From contig CAYYSY010000312.1 of assembly GCA_964474355.1 (NCBI GenBank), forward strand, positions 1-64,000: a DNA stretch of 64,000 nucleotides, given 5' to 3'. The DNA is from CAYYSY01 sp964474355 (lineage in GTDB: Bacteria > Myxococcota_A > UBA9160 > UBA4427). Shown piece by piece: positions 53,086-61,740 of the stretch (within the stretch, counting starts at the first letter, position 1; every line of letters begins with the position of its first letter). Under the pieces are notes generated by a model that was not told where the DNA came from, made no database searches, and saw only the letters and a list, made by a program, of their open reading frames with translations. The position numbers were made by a program, and so were the translations under genes.

Positions 53086-53126
53086 TGCGGGGCCCGATGC
53101 ATGCGCTGGGGGGGGTGCTCTGATGC
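53074..53126 (+). repeat. 15-bp direct repeat at the nuoL/nuoM junction
   Basis: GGGGTGCTCTGATGC occurs at 53074-53088 and 53112-53126 (38-bp offset). The first copy contains nuoL's last codons, stop and an overlapping ATG (TGATG). The second contains the ATG actually used for nuoM (53123). From the first ATG the frame ends after 12 codons at the second TGA. Confidence 0.75.
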
Positions 53127-54835
53127 AGGGGGTCTCGCTCTCACCCGGCGTCTTCCTCAGCGCGCTCGTGGTGGCGCCTCTCGTCGTCGCGGCGTTCGTG
53201 CTCGTGCTGCACGTCGCGATCGCCCGCGCCGTCGGACGAGATCGGGTGCCCAAGACGCTCTGGCGTCGGATCGGTCTCTCCGCCTCGGCGTTGCAGCTCG
53301 TCGTGGGAGGGGGATGGCTCTGGTCGAGCTTCGATCCCGAAGCCCTGGGTCCGCAGCTCGTCGGACGCTGGGAGTGGCTGCCCCAATACGGCTTCCACTT
53401 CCACTTCGCGATCGACGGGCTCTCGCTCTTCCCGGTGCTGCTCGTGCTCTTCGTCGTGCCGGTGGCATGCTGGTCCACGCCCTCGAAGGCGGAGCGATTC
53501 ACCGCCGGTGCGGTCGCGCGGGTGCTCGCCGTGCAGTCGGGCGTGCTCGGCGTGCTGCTCTCGGTGAACGTGATGCAGCTGCACCTGTTCTGGACCTTGC
53601 TGCTGCTGCCGACCTTCTTCGTGATCGTCAGCTGGGGCGGGCCGCGGCCGATGCGCTCGGCGTTCAGCTGGCTGGTGCCCGCGGCGCTCGGCAGCGCGCT
53701 GATGCTCTTCGTGTTGATCGTCGTGCACCGTCTCGGCTACGAGCAGCTGCACGTCTGGGTCTTCGATCTCGTGAGCGGTCGTGGAAACGGTGCACCGGGT
53801 CTGCTCGACGTCGTCGTGCCGGTCCATGGGCCGCAGTCGACGCTCTTCGTGGCGCTGCTCGCGGCGGTCGCCATGCGGATGCGGGCCTTCCCGTTCCACG
53901 TGTGGTCGTCGACGGCGACCGAGCATGCGCCGCCCGACGGCTTCGTCCTGCTCGACGTGCTGCAGGGCGTGGTCGGCGTCTACATCGTGGTGCGCGTCGG
54001 CCTGCCGCTCCTGCCGGAGGGCGCGGCCTCGGTGGCGCCGTGGATGAGCGTCATCGCCGTCGTCGGGCTCGTCTACGGCGCACTGGTCGCCGGTGCGCAG
54101 CACGATCTGCGCCGCTTGCAGGCGTACGCGCAGACCGCCGCGCTCGGTCTCGTCACCTTGGGTGTGTTCACGCTCGCCGAGCACGGTCTCGTCGGTGCGC
54201 TGATCCATGGCTGGAGCGTGGCGCTCGCGAGCTCGGCCGTGCTCGTGCTGGTCGGCCTGCTCGTCGACCGCCGGGCGTCGACCGAGCTCTCCGACTACGG
54301 CGGGCTCTCGAAGCCGATGCCGGTCTTCTCGCTCCTCTTCGCCGTGTCGCTCTTCGCTTTCTCGGGCATACCCGGGACGCTCGGCTTCGTGGGCGAGCTG
54401 CTCGTGCTTGCCGGTGGGTTCGCGCGCTCGCCGGGCCTGGCGCTCGTCGCGCTGCTCGGTGTGCTGATCTCGGGTGCGTGTCTGCTGCGCGCCTATCGCG
54501 AGGTGGCGCTGGGGCCCGTCGAGAATCCCGAGAACAGGGGGCTCATCGATCTCGGCTGGAGCGAGCGCGCGGGCGTGCTCGCGCTGCTGCTCCCCGTGAT
54601 CGTGCTCGGCGTGCATCCGAACCCGATGCTGCGGCGGGTCGAGCCGGCCGTGCTCGAGGTGCTGCACGTGATGGAGCTGCGGAGTGCGCTGGCCACCGAC
54701 GCGGAGCTGCCGGGGGACGCTGACGCGCAGCTCGGCGCCGTGTCGGCCGGGGAGCCGAATCATTCCGATCCCGAAGCGGGCAGCGCGCGACCATCGCCGG
54801 GCTCGCAGCTTGCCCGCGCGGCGGAGGCGCCCTGA
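53123..54835 (+). CDS. NuoM-like antiporter-type subunit, degenerate channel residues
   Basis: 570 aa, ~14 helices. The TM5 Glu144 of NuoM (FFEAMLIP) is Thr158 (FWTLLLLP). The TM7 Lys234 (FALKVPMFPFH) is Arg252 (VAMRMRAFPFH). The TM8 Lys in VLLKMGxYG is not preserved (VLQGVVGVY), and the TM11 His (SHGL) is lost. FPFHVW and DLRRLQAYAQTAALGLVTLGVF are clearly NuoM-like. The C-terminal ~60 residues are a hydrophilic, Ala/Asp/Glu-rich tail not usual in NuoM. Confidence 0.88.
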   Translation: MQGVSLSPGVFLSALVVAPLVVAAFVLVLHVAIARAVGRDRVPKTLWRRIGLSASALQLVVGGGWLWSSFDPEALGPQLVGRWEWLPQYGFHFHFAIDGLSLFPVLLVLFVVPVACWSTPSKAERFTAGAVARVLAVQSGVLGVLLSVNVMQLHLFWTLLLLPTFFVIVSWGGPRPMRSAFSWLVPAALGSALMLFVLIVVHRLGYEQLHVWVFDLVSGRGNGAPGLLDVVVPVHGPQSTLFVALLAAVAMRMRAFPFHVWSSTATEHAPPDGFVLLDVLQGVVGVYIVVRVGLPLLPEGAASVAPWMSVIAVVGLVYGALVAGAQHDLRRLQAYAQTAALGLVTLGVFTLAEHGLVGALIHGWSVALASSAVLVLVGLLVDRRASTELSDYGGLSKPMPVFSLLFAVSLFAFSGIPGTLGFVGELLVLAGGFARSPGLALVALLGVLISGACLLRAYREVALGPVENPENRGLIDLGWSERAGVLALLLPVIVLGVHPNPMLRRVEPAVLEVLHVMELRSALATDAELPGDADAQLGAVSAGEPNHSDPEAGSARPSPGSQLARAAEAP

Positions 54836-54837
54836 AC

Positions 54838-56313
54838 GTGCTCGACGCGATCCCGCGCTGGGACGTCTTCGGCCCCGTCCTGTACGTCACGGTCGGCGCG
54901 CTCGTGGCGCTGCTCGTCGACGGCGCGGCGTCCGTCCGGCGCCGCCGCGGCGTGGGCGCGGGATCACCTTCGCGCCGCGGCCCGCTGCTCGCACTGACGA
55001 GCTCGATCGCGCTCGCTGCGGTCCTGTTGTCGGCGTGGGGCTCGCTCGTCGGTTCGGTGGAGCCGGCCTTCGACACGCGCACCGGTCTCTTCATCGTCGA
55101 TCGGCTGACGAGCGTCGGCACCCTGATTCTCGCCTCGGCTGCACTCGTGACGCTCTGGCTCTCGGTGACGATGCTGTCGGTGGCGCGGCTCGAGCAGGGC
55201 TCGTTCCACGCGCTCGTGCTGCTCGCATCAGCGGGGATGTTCGTCGCCATCGGCAGCGGCCACCTTGCGTTCCTCTACGTGGGCCTCGAGCTCGCCTCGC
55301 TGTGCCTGTCGCTGTTGGCCGCGTACGACGGGCGCCGCGCCGCGAGCCTCGAAGCCGGACTCAAGCTGCACCTGATGGGCGGCTTCGCGAGCGGAATCAT
55401 GCTCTTCGGCATGGCGCTGCTCTACGGCGCCACGGGTGAGCTCCGCTATGGCGCGCTCTGGGCGGCACTCGACGGCTCGGACTGGCTCGGGCTGGCGGGG
55501 CTCGGGCTCCTGCTCTGTGGGCTGCTCTTCAAGCTCGCCGTCTTCCCGTTCCACCAATGGGTGTCGGACGTGTTCGAGGGCGCGCCGGCATTCGCATCCG
55601 GCTATCTCGCCGTGGCGATGCCCACCACGGCCGTGATCGTGCTGCTCAGGCTGCTCGACGAGGCGATCCCGGCGGGTTTCGCGCCGGTGCCCGAGCTGCT
55701 GAAGGTCCTCGCGGTGGCGAGCATCGTGGTGGGACACGGACTCGCGCTCGTCGCACGATCGGTGAAGCGCATGCTCGCCTGCGCGGGGATCGCGCACTCG
55801 GGTCACCTTGCGCTGGGGCTTGCGTGCTCTTCGACCGAGGCGTTCGAGGCCGTGCTCTTCTACGTGTTCGTGTACGCGTTCATCGCGCTCGGCGCGCACG
55901 GCCTCGCCGCTTCGATGGCGCACGGCGGGCGCGAGATCGAGACCACCGACGACTTCGCCGGGCTCGCGGGGGTGCGCCCCGTGGCCGCAGTGGCGTTGTC
56001 GATCTTCCTGCTCGCGCTCGCGGGCCTGCCCGGAACCGGCGGCTTCTGGGCGCTCTACAACCTCTTCTCGGCCGCGGTGGCCGAAGGTGCGATGCTGCCG
56101 GTCGTGGTTGCGCTCATCGGCGTCGGTGTGTCGTGGCGCTATCTGCTCGCGATCCCGGTGGCGATGTTCACGCGGCCTGCGCCCCGGGGCGGCACCACGG
56201 CGCTCTCGACGGCGGAGGTCGTCGTGCTCGGGCTCTGCACGGCCGTCGTGCTCTATCTGGGCTGGCGCCCTGCGCCGGGGCTCGCCGACGTGCTGAGTGG
56301 GCTGGTGCGTTGA
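54838..56313 (+). CDS. NuoN-like antiporter-type subunit, channel Glu/Lys retained
   Basis: 491 aa from GTG 54838, ~14 helices. Unlike its partners it keeps the TM5 Glu (Glu151 in LYVGLELASL) and the TM7 Lys (Lys232 in LLFKLAVFPFHQW), followed by the canonical SDVFEGAP. The TM8 Lys position (AYLSVxxKAAGF) is changed to GYLAVAMPTTAV. It is the best conserved subunit of the operon and could still form a proton half-channel. Last gene; the next gene is on the opposite strand. Confidence 0.9.
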   Translation: MLDAIPRWDVFGPVLYVTVGALVALLVDGAASVRRRRGVGAGSPSRRGPLLALTSSIALAAVLLSAWGSLVGSVEPAFDTRTGLFIVDRLTSVGTLILASAALVTLWLSVTMLSVARLEQGSFHALVLLASAGMFVAIGSGHLAFLYVGLELASLCLSLLAAYDGRRAASLEAGLKLHLMGGFASGIMLFGMALLYGATGELRYGALWAALDGSDWLGLAGLGLLLCGLLFKLAVFPFHQWVSDVFEGAPAFASGYLAVAMPTTAVIVLLRLLDEAIPAGFAPVPELLKVLAVASIVVGHGLALVARSVKRMLACAGIAHSGHLALGLACSSTEAFEAVLFYVFVYAFIALGAHGLAASMAHGGREIETTDDFAGLAGVRPVAAVALSIFLLALAGLPGTGGFWALYNLFSAAVAEGAMLPVVVALIGVGVSWRYLLAIPVAMFTRPAPRGGTTALSTAEVVVLGLCTAVVLYLGWRPAPGLADVLSGLVR

Positions 56314-56323
56314 GCCGAGGGGC

Positions 56324-58297
56324 TCAGCCCCGTCCGCGCGGCACTCGCACGTCGCCGCGGCGGCGCGTCACCTGCAGCTCGTCGAAGAGCTCCATGAGTG
56401 GCATCGCAGTACGGCGCGTCGTTCCGATGAGGGTCTTGTAGGCCTGGGTGCCGATCTCGCCGTGCTCGTCGAGATGGGCGACGAGCCGGGCTCGAAGTCC
56501 ATCGATGGCCTCGCGGTCGAACCAGAGATCGCCGGGCGCCCGCACGAGCACGTCGCTCCGTTCGAGGTGGGCGACGAGGTCGCGGTACTCGGGCAGCTCG
56601 ATGCCGAGCGCGGCGCAGTGATCGCGTGGGCTCATGGGCTCGAGCCCCGCTTCGCGCGCGTCGGATGCGATGCGATCGACGAGCGCCTTCGTGCGCTCGT
56701 CGAGGGTCGGGGCGTGGCCGCTCGTCCGGACGAGCTCGCCTTCGACGACGACCCGGCCGGTGCGCTCCTGCATCGCGAGCGCCGCCTCGGCGGTATCGCG
56801 GGTGACGTTCTCGGGCAGGGTGGCGCGCAGCGCGGCGCCGGGCATGCCGGGGCGAAGGGGCTCGCGCTGGTGGAAGGCCTCGAGCGCCTCGAGCAGGCGC
56901 AGCCCCAGCCGCTCGAGGGTGGTGGCGTCGACCAGGCGCCGCGCATCCGTGCGGGCGATGCGGTCTTCTGCCTCGAGTGCACTCGCGACTGCGTCGACCT
57001 CGCTCGCGTCGAGGCCGGTCTCGAGAGCGAGCTCATCGACGAGGACGCCGCCGAGACCGCTGCGCGACACCCTCGATGCCACGGCCTCGCTCGAGTCGAA
57101 CGTGGCGAGCACTTCGAGCTCGGCGGCCAGCGCCGGGTCGCTACGGCGCCGGTGCGGCGGTGCGACATCGACGAAGCGGCCGCCTCCGAGCGTGTGCCCG
57201 ACGAGGTCGTGGCGCGCGAAGCCACGCACGACGAAGCGGTCGCCCGGGAGCACGGCGATCGGCGGCCCATCGACGTGGAGCCGCGCGAAGCCCGCTTCGC
57301 CCGGGCGAAGCCTCGCGTCGACACCGATCGGCGCGAGCCGGCCACGGCGCTCGCACGTGCCGCAGAGCAGCTCGACCGCGATGACGTCCTTCTCCTCGGG
57401 CGAGGTGTCGAGCCAGTGGATGCGGACGTCCGCGAGCGTCGTCGTCGGCATGCGTCCGGGGCGGGTCAGCACCTGACCACGGGCGAGGTCCTCGTGCGCG
57501 ACGCCCTGTACGTTCACGGCGCAGCGCGCGCCCGGCAGCGCGCGCTCGGTCGGCTCGCCGTGATGCTGGAGCCCGCGGATCCGCGCGGGCTCGCCGCCCG
57601 GTAGCAGCTCCACCGCATCGCCCACCTCGAGCGCGGAGCCCACGAGGGTGCCGGTCAGCACCGACCCGAAGCCGCGCATCGTGAACACGCGGTCGACGTT
57701 CAGCCGCGGCGGACCCGCCCTCGGCGTGCGCGGCGCGGCCTCGGCGCAGACGCGCGCGAGCGTCTCGCGCAGCGCGTCGATGCCCTCGCCGGTCTGCGAG
57801 GACACCGTGACGACGGGTGCATCGGCCAGGCTCGTCCCGGCAACGAGGTCGGCCACCTCGGCCGCGGCGAGCTCCTGCATCTCGTCGTCGACGAGATCGC
57901 AGCGGGTCAGTGCGACGATGCCGTGCCGCACGTCGAGCAGGTTGCAGATCGCGAGGTGCTCGCGGGTCTGGGGCATGACGCCTTCGTCGGCGGCGACCAC
58001 GAGCAGCACGACGTCGATGCCGGTGGCGCCCGACACCATCGTGCGGACGAGCCCTTCGTGGCCGGGCACGTCGACCAGGCCGACGCGTTCGCCGCCGGGC
58101 AGCTCGAGCGGCGCGAAGCCGAGATCGATGGTGATGCCGCGCGCCTTCTCCTCGGGCAGGCGGTCGAGGTCGAGCCCGGTGAGCGCGCGGACGAGCGAGG
58201 TCTTGCCGTGATCGATGTGGCCCGCGGTGCCGACGACGAGGGGAGCGCGCGCGGCGTCGTCTCCCGCTCGCTGCCCCGCGTTCGTACCTTTCACCAC
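56324..58297 (-). CDS. selB: Selenocysteine-specific elongation factor
   Basis: 657 aa from GTG 58297. The GTPase domain has GHIDHGKTS (26-34), RGITIDLGF, DVPGHE and TRCD. Domains II and III follow (FTMRGFGSVLTGTL; GRLAPIGVDARLRPGEAGFARL) and then a winged-helix C-terminal half (~400-657) with R-rich WHD4 (GTTRRTAMPLMELFDE) that binds SECIS mRNA. It delivers Sec-tRNA to UGA. It starts 11 bp after serS, an operon that makes sense because Ser-tRNA(Sec) is the precursor. selA, selC and selD are not in the window. Confidence 0.95.
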   Translation of the reverse strand: MVKGTNAGQRAGDDAARAPLVVGTAGHIDHGKTSLVRALTGLDLDRLPEEKARGITIDLGFAPLELPGGERVGLVDVPGHEGLVRTMVSGATGIDVVLLVVAADEGVMPQTREHLAICNLLDVRHGIVALTRCDLVDDEMQELAAAEVADLVAGTSLADAPVVTVSSQTGEGIDALRETLARVCAEAAPRTPRAGPPRLNVDRVFTMRGFGSVLTGTLVGSALEVGDAVELLPGGEPARIRGLQHHGEPTERALPGARCAVNVQGVAHEDLARGQVLTRPGRMPTTTLADVRIHWLDTSPEEKDVIAVELLCGTCERRGRLAPIGVDARLRPGEAGFARLHVDGPPIAVLPGDRFVVRGFARHDLVGHTLGGGRFVDVAPPHRRRSDPALAAELEVLATFDSSEAVASRVSRSGLGGVLVDELALETGLDASEVDAVASALEAEDRIARTDARRLVDATTLERLGLRLLEALEAFHQREPLRPGMPGAALRATLPENVTRDTAEAALAMQERTGRVVVEGELVRTSGHAPTLDERTKALVDRIASDAREAGLEPMSPRDHCAALGIELPEYRDLVAHLERSDVLVRAPGDLWFDREAIDGLRARLVAHLDEHGEIGTQAYKTLIGTTRRTAMPLMELFDELQVTRRRGDVRVPRGRG

Positions 58298-58308
58298 GTT
58301 CGCCGCGC

Positions 58309-59583
58309 TCAGCGCGGGCCGATCCGGTCGCGGCCCATGTAGGGCTGGAGCGCCTGGGGGATGTGCACGCTGCCGTCCGCCTGCTGGTGGTTCTCGAGCA
58401 GGGCGAGGATCGCGCGCGCATTCGAGATCGCCGTGCCGTTCAGCGTGTGGACCAGCTCGTTCTTCTTGCCACCCTCACGGCGGAAGCGGATCTTGAGGCG
58501 CCGCGCCTGGTAGTCGGTGCAGTTCGACGTGCTCGTGATCTCGCCCCAGTCGCCGCCTTCGCCCCGGCCGGGCATCCACGCCTCGAGGTCGAACTTGCGG
58601 TAGGCCGGCGAGCCGAGGTCGCCTGCCGCGACGTCGATGACGCGGTACGGCACCTCGAGGGCGTCGAAGATCTTCTCCTCGATGCGGCGTAGCTCTGCGT
58701 GCTGCGCCTCGCTGTCCTCGGGGCGGCAGAAGACGAACATCTCGGTCTTCGTGAACTGGTGCACGCGATAGAGCCCGCGGCTCTCGCGGCCATGTGCGCC
58801 GGCCTCGGTGCGGAAGCAGTGCGAGATGCCCGCGAGCCGGAGCGGCAGGCCGGCCTCGTCGAAGATGTGGTCGGCGTACAGGCCGCCGAGGGTGATCTCG
58901 GCCGTGCCGACGAGGCAGAGCTCGTGACCTTCGATGGAGTAGATCTGCGTCTCTTCACCCTTCGGGTTGAAGCCGAGGCCGCGCACGACGTCGGGGCGGG
59001 CGAGGTCGGGCGTCACGACGGGCGTGAACTGCTCCTCGAGCAGCACGTCGAGAGCGAAGCGCTGCAGCGCGACCTCGAGCAGCGCGGCCTCGTTCTTCAG
59101 GTAGTAGAACTTCTGGCCGGCGACGCGTGCAGCGCTCTCGAAGTCGACGAGATCCCACCTCTCGCAGATCGCGAGGTGATCGACGGGCTCGAAGTCGAAG
59201 CTCGTGGGCTTGCCGTCGGCGAGGACGGCGAAGTTTGCCTCACCGCCTTCGGGCACGTCGGGGTGAGTGTGATTCGGCACGCCGGCCAGCGCCTCGTCGA
59301 AGCGCGTCTGCGCGGCACGGAGCCGCTCTTCGATCGCCGCGAGGTCATCCTTGAATGCGCGCCCTTTGGTGACGTGGGCCTCGCGCTCGGCGTCGCTCAT
59401 CTTGCGCTTGCCGGCCTTCTGGTGCTCGTTGCGCTGGCGGTTGGTCTCGTTCTGCTCGGTGACGAGCGCAGTCACCTCGCCGTGCAGCGCAGCCAGCGCG
59501 TCGATGTCGACGGTGACACCGCGCTTGCGGCAGCTGTCCAGGATGTCGTCCCGGCGGTCGGCGAGGGAGTGAGGGTCGATCAT
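58309..59583 (-). CDS. serS: Seryl-tRNA synthetase
   Basis: 424 aa. The N-terminal coiled-coil arm (~25-105) binds the long variable arm of tRNA(Ser) and tRNA(Sec). Class II motif 2 FRTEAGAHGRESRGLYRVHQF and motif 3 LNGTAISNARAILALLENHQ are intact, with the TAEI (GTAEITLGGL) Ser pocket. It charges both tRNA(Ser) and tRNA(Sec). Start ATG 59583. Upstream, 59584-59741 holds 12-bp CTGGGTCGAGGG-type repeats (59701-59724) and a G9 tract. Confidence 0.96.
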   Translation of the reverse strand: MIDPHSLADRRDDILDSCRKRGVTVDIDALAALHGEVTALVTEQNETNRQRNEHQKAGKRKMSDAEREAHVTKGRAFKDDLAAIEERLRAAQTRFDEALAGVPNHTHPDVPEGGEANFAVLADGKPTSFDFEPVDHLAICERWDLVDFESAARVAGQKFYYLKNEAALLEVALQRFALDVLLEEQFTPVVTPDLARPDVVRGLGFNPKGEETQIYSIEGHELCLVGTAEITLGGLYADHIFDEAGLPLRLAGISHCFRTEAGAHGRESRGLYRVHQFTKTEMFVFCRPEDSEAQHAELRRIEEKIFDALEVPYRVIDVAAGDLGSPAYRKFDLEAWMPGRGEGGDWGEITSTSNCTDYQARRLKIRFRREGGKKNELVHTLNGTAISNARAILALLENHQQADGSVHIPQALQPYMGRDRIGPR

Positions 59584-59741
59584 GGCGGGGCAGAGGCTAT
59601 CTCAAAACCGCAGCGAGGGGTCCGAGGGATCGCCTCCCCTGGAACGCACGCTGGGGTGGGGGGTCGTGTGGGCCTGAGGGGCTCGCGGCCGGGCTGGCAG
59701 CTGGGTCGAGGGCTGGGTCGAGAGCCGGGTGGGGGGGGGTG

Positions 59742-60374
59742 CTACTCGATGACTTCGAAGGACTCGAAGAAGCGGTCGGCGTCGACGCGGTCGGTGCCGT
59801 CACCCGGATCGCTCGCCTTCAGCACGTAGAGGCGCTGTCCGACCAGGACGAGCTGCACCTCCATCACCTTCCAGTCGTCGTTCTCGCGCGTGGGCGCGAA
59901 GGTGAGCAGCGCACCGGGGTGGTCGCCGAAGCGCCGTCGCTCGTAGGAGATCTCGCGTCCGGCGTCGGTTCGCAGCACGTTCTTCTTGGCGGTCTTGAGC
60001 ACGAGCCATGTGGGGGCGAAGAAGCGGCCGAGATCCGGGAGATCGTGGAGCCCGATGCTGAACGTGCGGCCGTCGCTGCGGCCGAAGTACTTCTTCTCGG
60101 CGACCGTGCCGGCGATCGTCTCGCGGAGGCCGGTCTCCTGCCACGTCTCGTCCCGGGGCAGAAGCCCGCGGAAGCCCTCGGTGACCGCTTCGAGATGCTG
60201 CCAGCGCCCGGCGAGCTCGGCGGCCTCGGACGTCGCAGTAACGACGGTGTCAGGGCCGGGCTCGAGGGCCGAGGCGGTGAGCCCGGTCGACAGCGCGCAG
60301 GCGAGCGCCACCGCGACAGACACGAGGTGTCGGACGGCGGACGGGCGCAGGCCTCTGTAGTGGGCGCGTTGCAT
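59742..60374 (-). CDS. Secreted hypothetical protein
   Basis: 210 aa. A signal peptide (VSVAVALACALSTGLTASA) is followed by a beta-rich domain with LPDLGRFFAPTWLVLK and VQLVLVGQRLYVLKAS, ending DADRFFESFEVIE. This end resembles PsbP/DUF1795-like domains (quick-return motif about lipoprotein-like stress proteins), but the match is weak. Its role is unknown. The 205-bp upstream spacer contains TAGGAT but no good -35. Confidence 0.55.
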   Translation of the reverse strand: MQRAHYRGLRPSAVRHLVSVAVALACALSTGLTASALEPGPDTVVTATSEAAELAGRWQHLEAVTEGFRGLLPRDETWQETGLRETIAGTVAEKKYFGRSDGRTFSIGLHDLPDLGRFFAPTWLVLKTAKKNVLRTDAGREISYERRRFGDHPGALLTFAPTRENDDWKVMEVQLVLVGQRLYVLKASDPGDGTDRVDADRFFESFEVIE

Positions 60375-60579
60375 ACTCGCGAACCCCTGATGGAGCAGAT
60401 CGGTTCATCCTACAACTGGGTCGCCCCCAAAAGAAGCGATACCACCCTCGACCGTCCGTCGATTCCGGCTCTTCGATCTGATTCCGTCCCGACCGGACGA
60501 ATTCGACCCTAGAAACGGAGGGTCGGCCCCACGGGCCGGGGTGCAAGCGGGGCCCTGGCCGGCGCTGCTCGGGCGGGGC

Positions 60580-61656
60580 TCAGGCGTGCTCTGGCGGACG
60601 CAAGAGCCCCCGGCCGGCGATGAGCGGCAGGTCGACCGCCGCCATGAGCCCGGGCGGCGCGTCGCAGACCCACGGGATCGCGTTCGTGATGCGGGCCGCG
60701 GCCGTGGTGTTGCCGCCGGCGACGTGGTCGCCGTGCTCGTCCTCACTCTCGAGTGTCAGCGAGACGTTCGGCGTGCCCGAGATGCGGACCGCGTGGTAGC
60801 CCATCCCCTTCGCCGACTCCCACTGCTTTGCCGTGTCGTCGACGATGCGCGTGATGTGCTCGACCACCAGCAGCGGGTGCCCGTCGACCAGGCCCTGCAC
60901 CTCGAAGCGGAACGCGCCGAGGGTGCCCTTCGCGTACGCGCGGCCGAGCACCTCGACGTCGCGCTCGAGCGCGTGCTTCTCGGTCACCTCGACGACGTCG
61001 TCGAGGGTGACGTCGAGCGCGTCGGCCAGCGAGCGCAACGCGCCGCCCCAGACACGCGTGGGCACGCCGGGGAGGATCATCGCCGGCGTGCGATCCATTG
61101 GCGAGCCGAAGCCGATCAACGCGCGCACCTGCTCGGGTACGTCGTACGTCGCGTAGTTGAAGTTCTCGACGATGCGGATCTCGTGGGCGCCAGCGCAGAG
61201 CCCCGAGAGCACGACGGGGATGAGATCCATGGCGAAGCCCGGGTCGATGCCCGACGAGAGGATGGTCGCGCCGCCCTCCTTGCACGCGGCCTCGAAGGCG
61301 GCCTTCACGTCGGGCGGCGCGGTCGGCGGATGCAGCAGAGCGTAGTGGCCCGCCGTCACGACGTTCACGCCCGCGCGCAGGCAGCGCAGCATCTCGTCGG
61401 TGGACTCGGCCGGGCGGAAGTCCTGGTTCACCGCGTAGACCAGCGCGTCGGGGCGGCGCGCGAGCACGGCGTCGACGTCGCGCGTCGCGATCACGCCGCA
61501 ATCGGGCAGGCCGGCGAGCACGCCCGCGTCGACACCGTCCTTCTCCTCGGCGTGCACGATGACGTCGGCGAGCTCGAGCGCGGGGTTGGCGAGCACGGTG
61601 CGGATCGCGGGCACGCCCACGTTGCCCGTACCCCAGACGGCGACGCGATGGGTCAT
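60580..61656 (-). CDS. DapB-fold NAD(P)-dependent dehydrogenase (2,4-diaminopentanoate dehydrogenase-like)
   Basis: 358 aa. Rossmann motif WGTGNVGVPAI near the N-terminus, YAVNQDFRP, VTAGHYALLHPP and SSGIDPGFAMDLIPVVLSG. This pattern belongs to the dihydrodipicolinate-reductase-like group that is frequent in soil bacteria degrading steroids and terpenoids. The DapB catalytic His/Lys pair is not evident, so lysine synthesis is unlikely. Same strand as the following GST gene, separated by a short repeat. Confidence 0.7.
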   Translation of the reverse strand: MTHRVAVWGTGNVGVPAIRTVLANPALELADVIVHAEEKDGVDAGVLAGLPDCGVIATRDVDAVLARRPDALVYAVNQDFRPAESTDEMLRCLRAGVNVVTAGHYALLHPPTAPPDVKAAFEAACKEGGATILSSGIDPGFAMDLIPVVLSGLCAGAHEIRIVENFNYATYDVPEQVRALIGFGSPMDRTPAMILPGVPTRVWGGALRSLADALDVTLDDVVEVTEKHALERDVEVLGRAYAKGTLGAFRFEVQGLVDGHPLLVVEHITRIVDDTAKQWESAKGMGYHAVRISGTPNVSLTLESEDEHGDHVAGGNTTAAARITNAIPWVCDAPPGLMAAVDLPLIAGRGLLRPPEHA

Positions 61657-61665
61657 GGCTCTCTA

Positions 61666-61703
61666 CTCCAGCTGCCGGCGGCTTCTCCAGCTGCCGGCGG
61701 CTT
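61666..61703. repeat. Two 19-bp tandem repeats before the DapB-fold gene
   Basis: CTCCAGCTGCCGGCGGCTT occurs at 61666-61684 and 61685-61703 exactly, with a decayed third unit after it. Each unit contains CAGCTG, a symmetric core. It lies 10 bp from the dehydrogenase start, between it and the upstream GST gene. Confidence 0.75.
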
Positions 61704-61740
61704 CTCCCGCTCCGGGTCGGTTGGTGCGGCGCTCGTCGGC

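Noticed and set aside
51739..54763. Long minus-strand frames (587 and 540 aa) opposite nuoL and nuoM
   Set aside because: They are shadows of hydrophobic membrane genes, with unusual amino-acid composition and no homology features.
59584..59741. tRNA(Sec) gene beside serS-selB
   Set aside because: No cloverleaf, long acceptor stem or UCA anticodon loop could be built on either strand.
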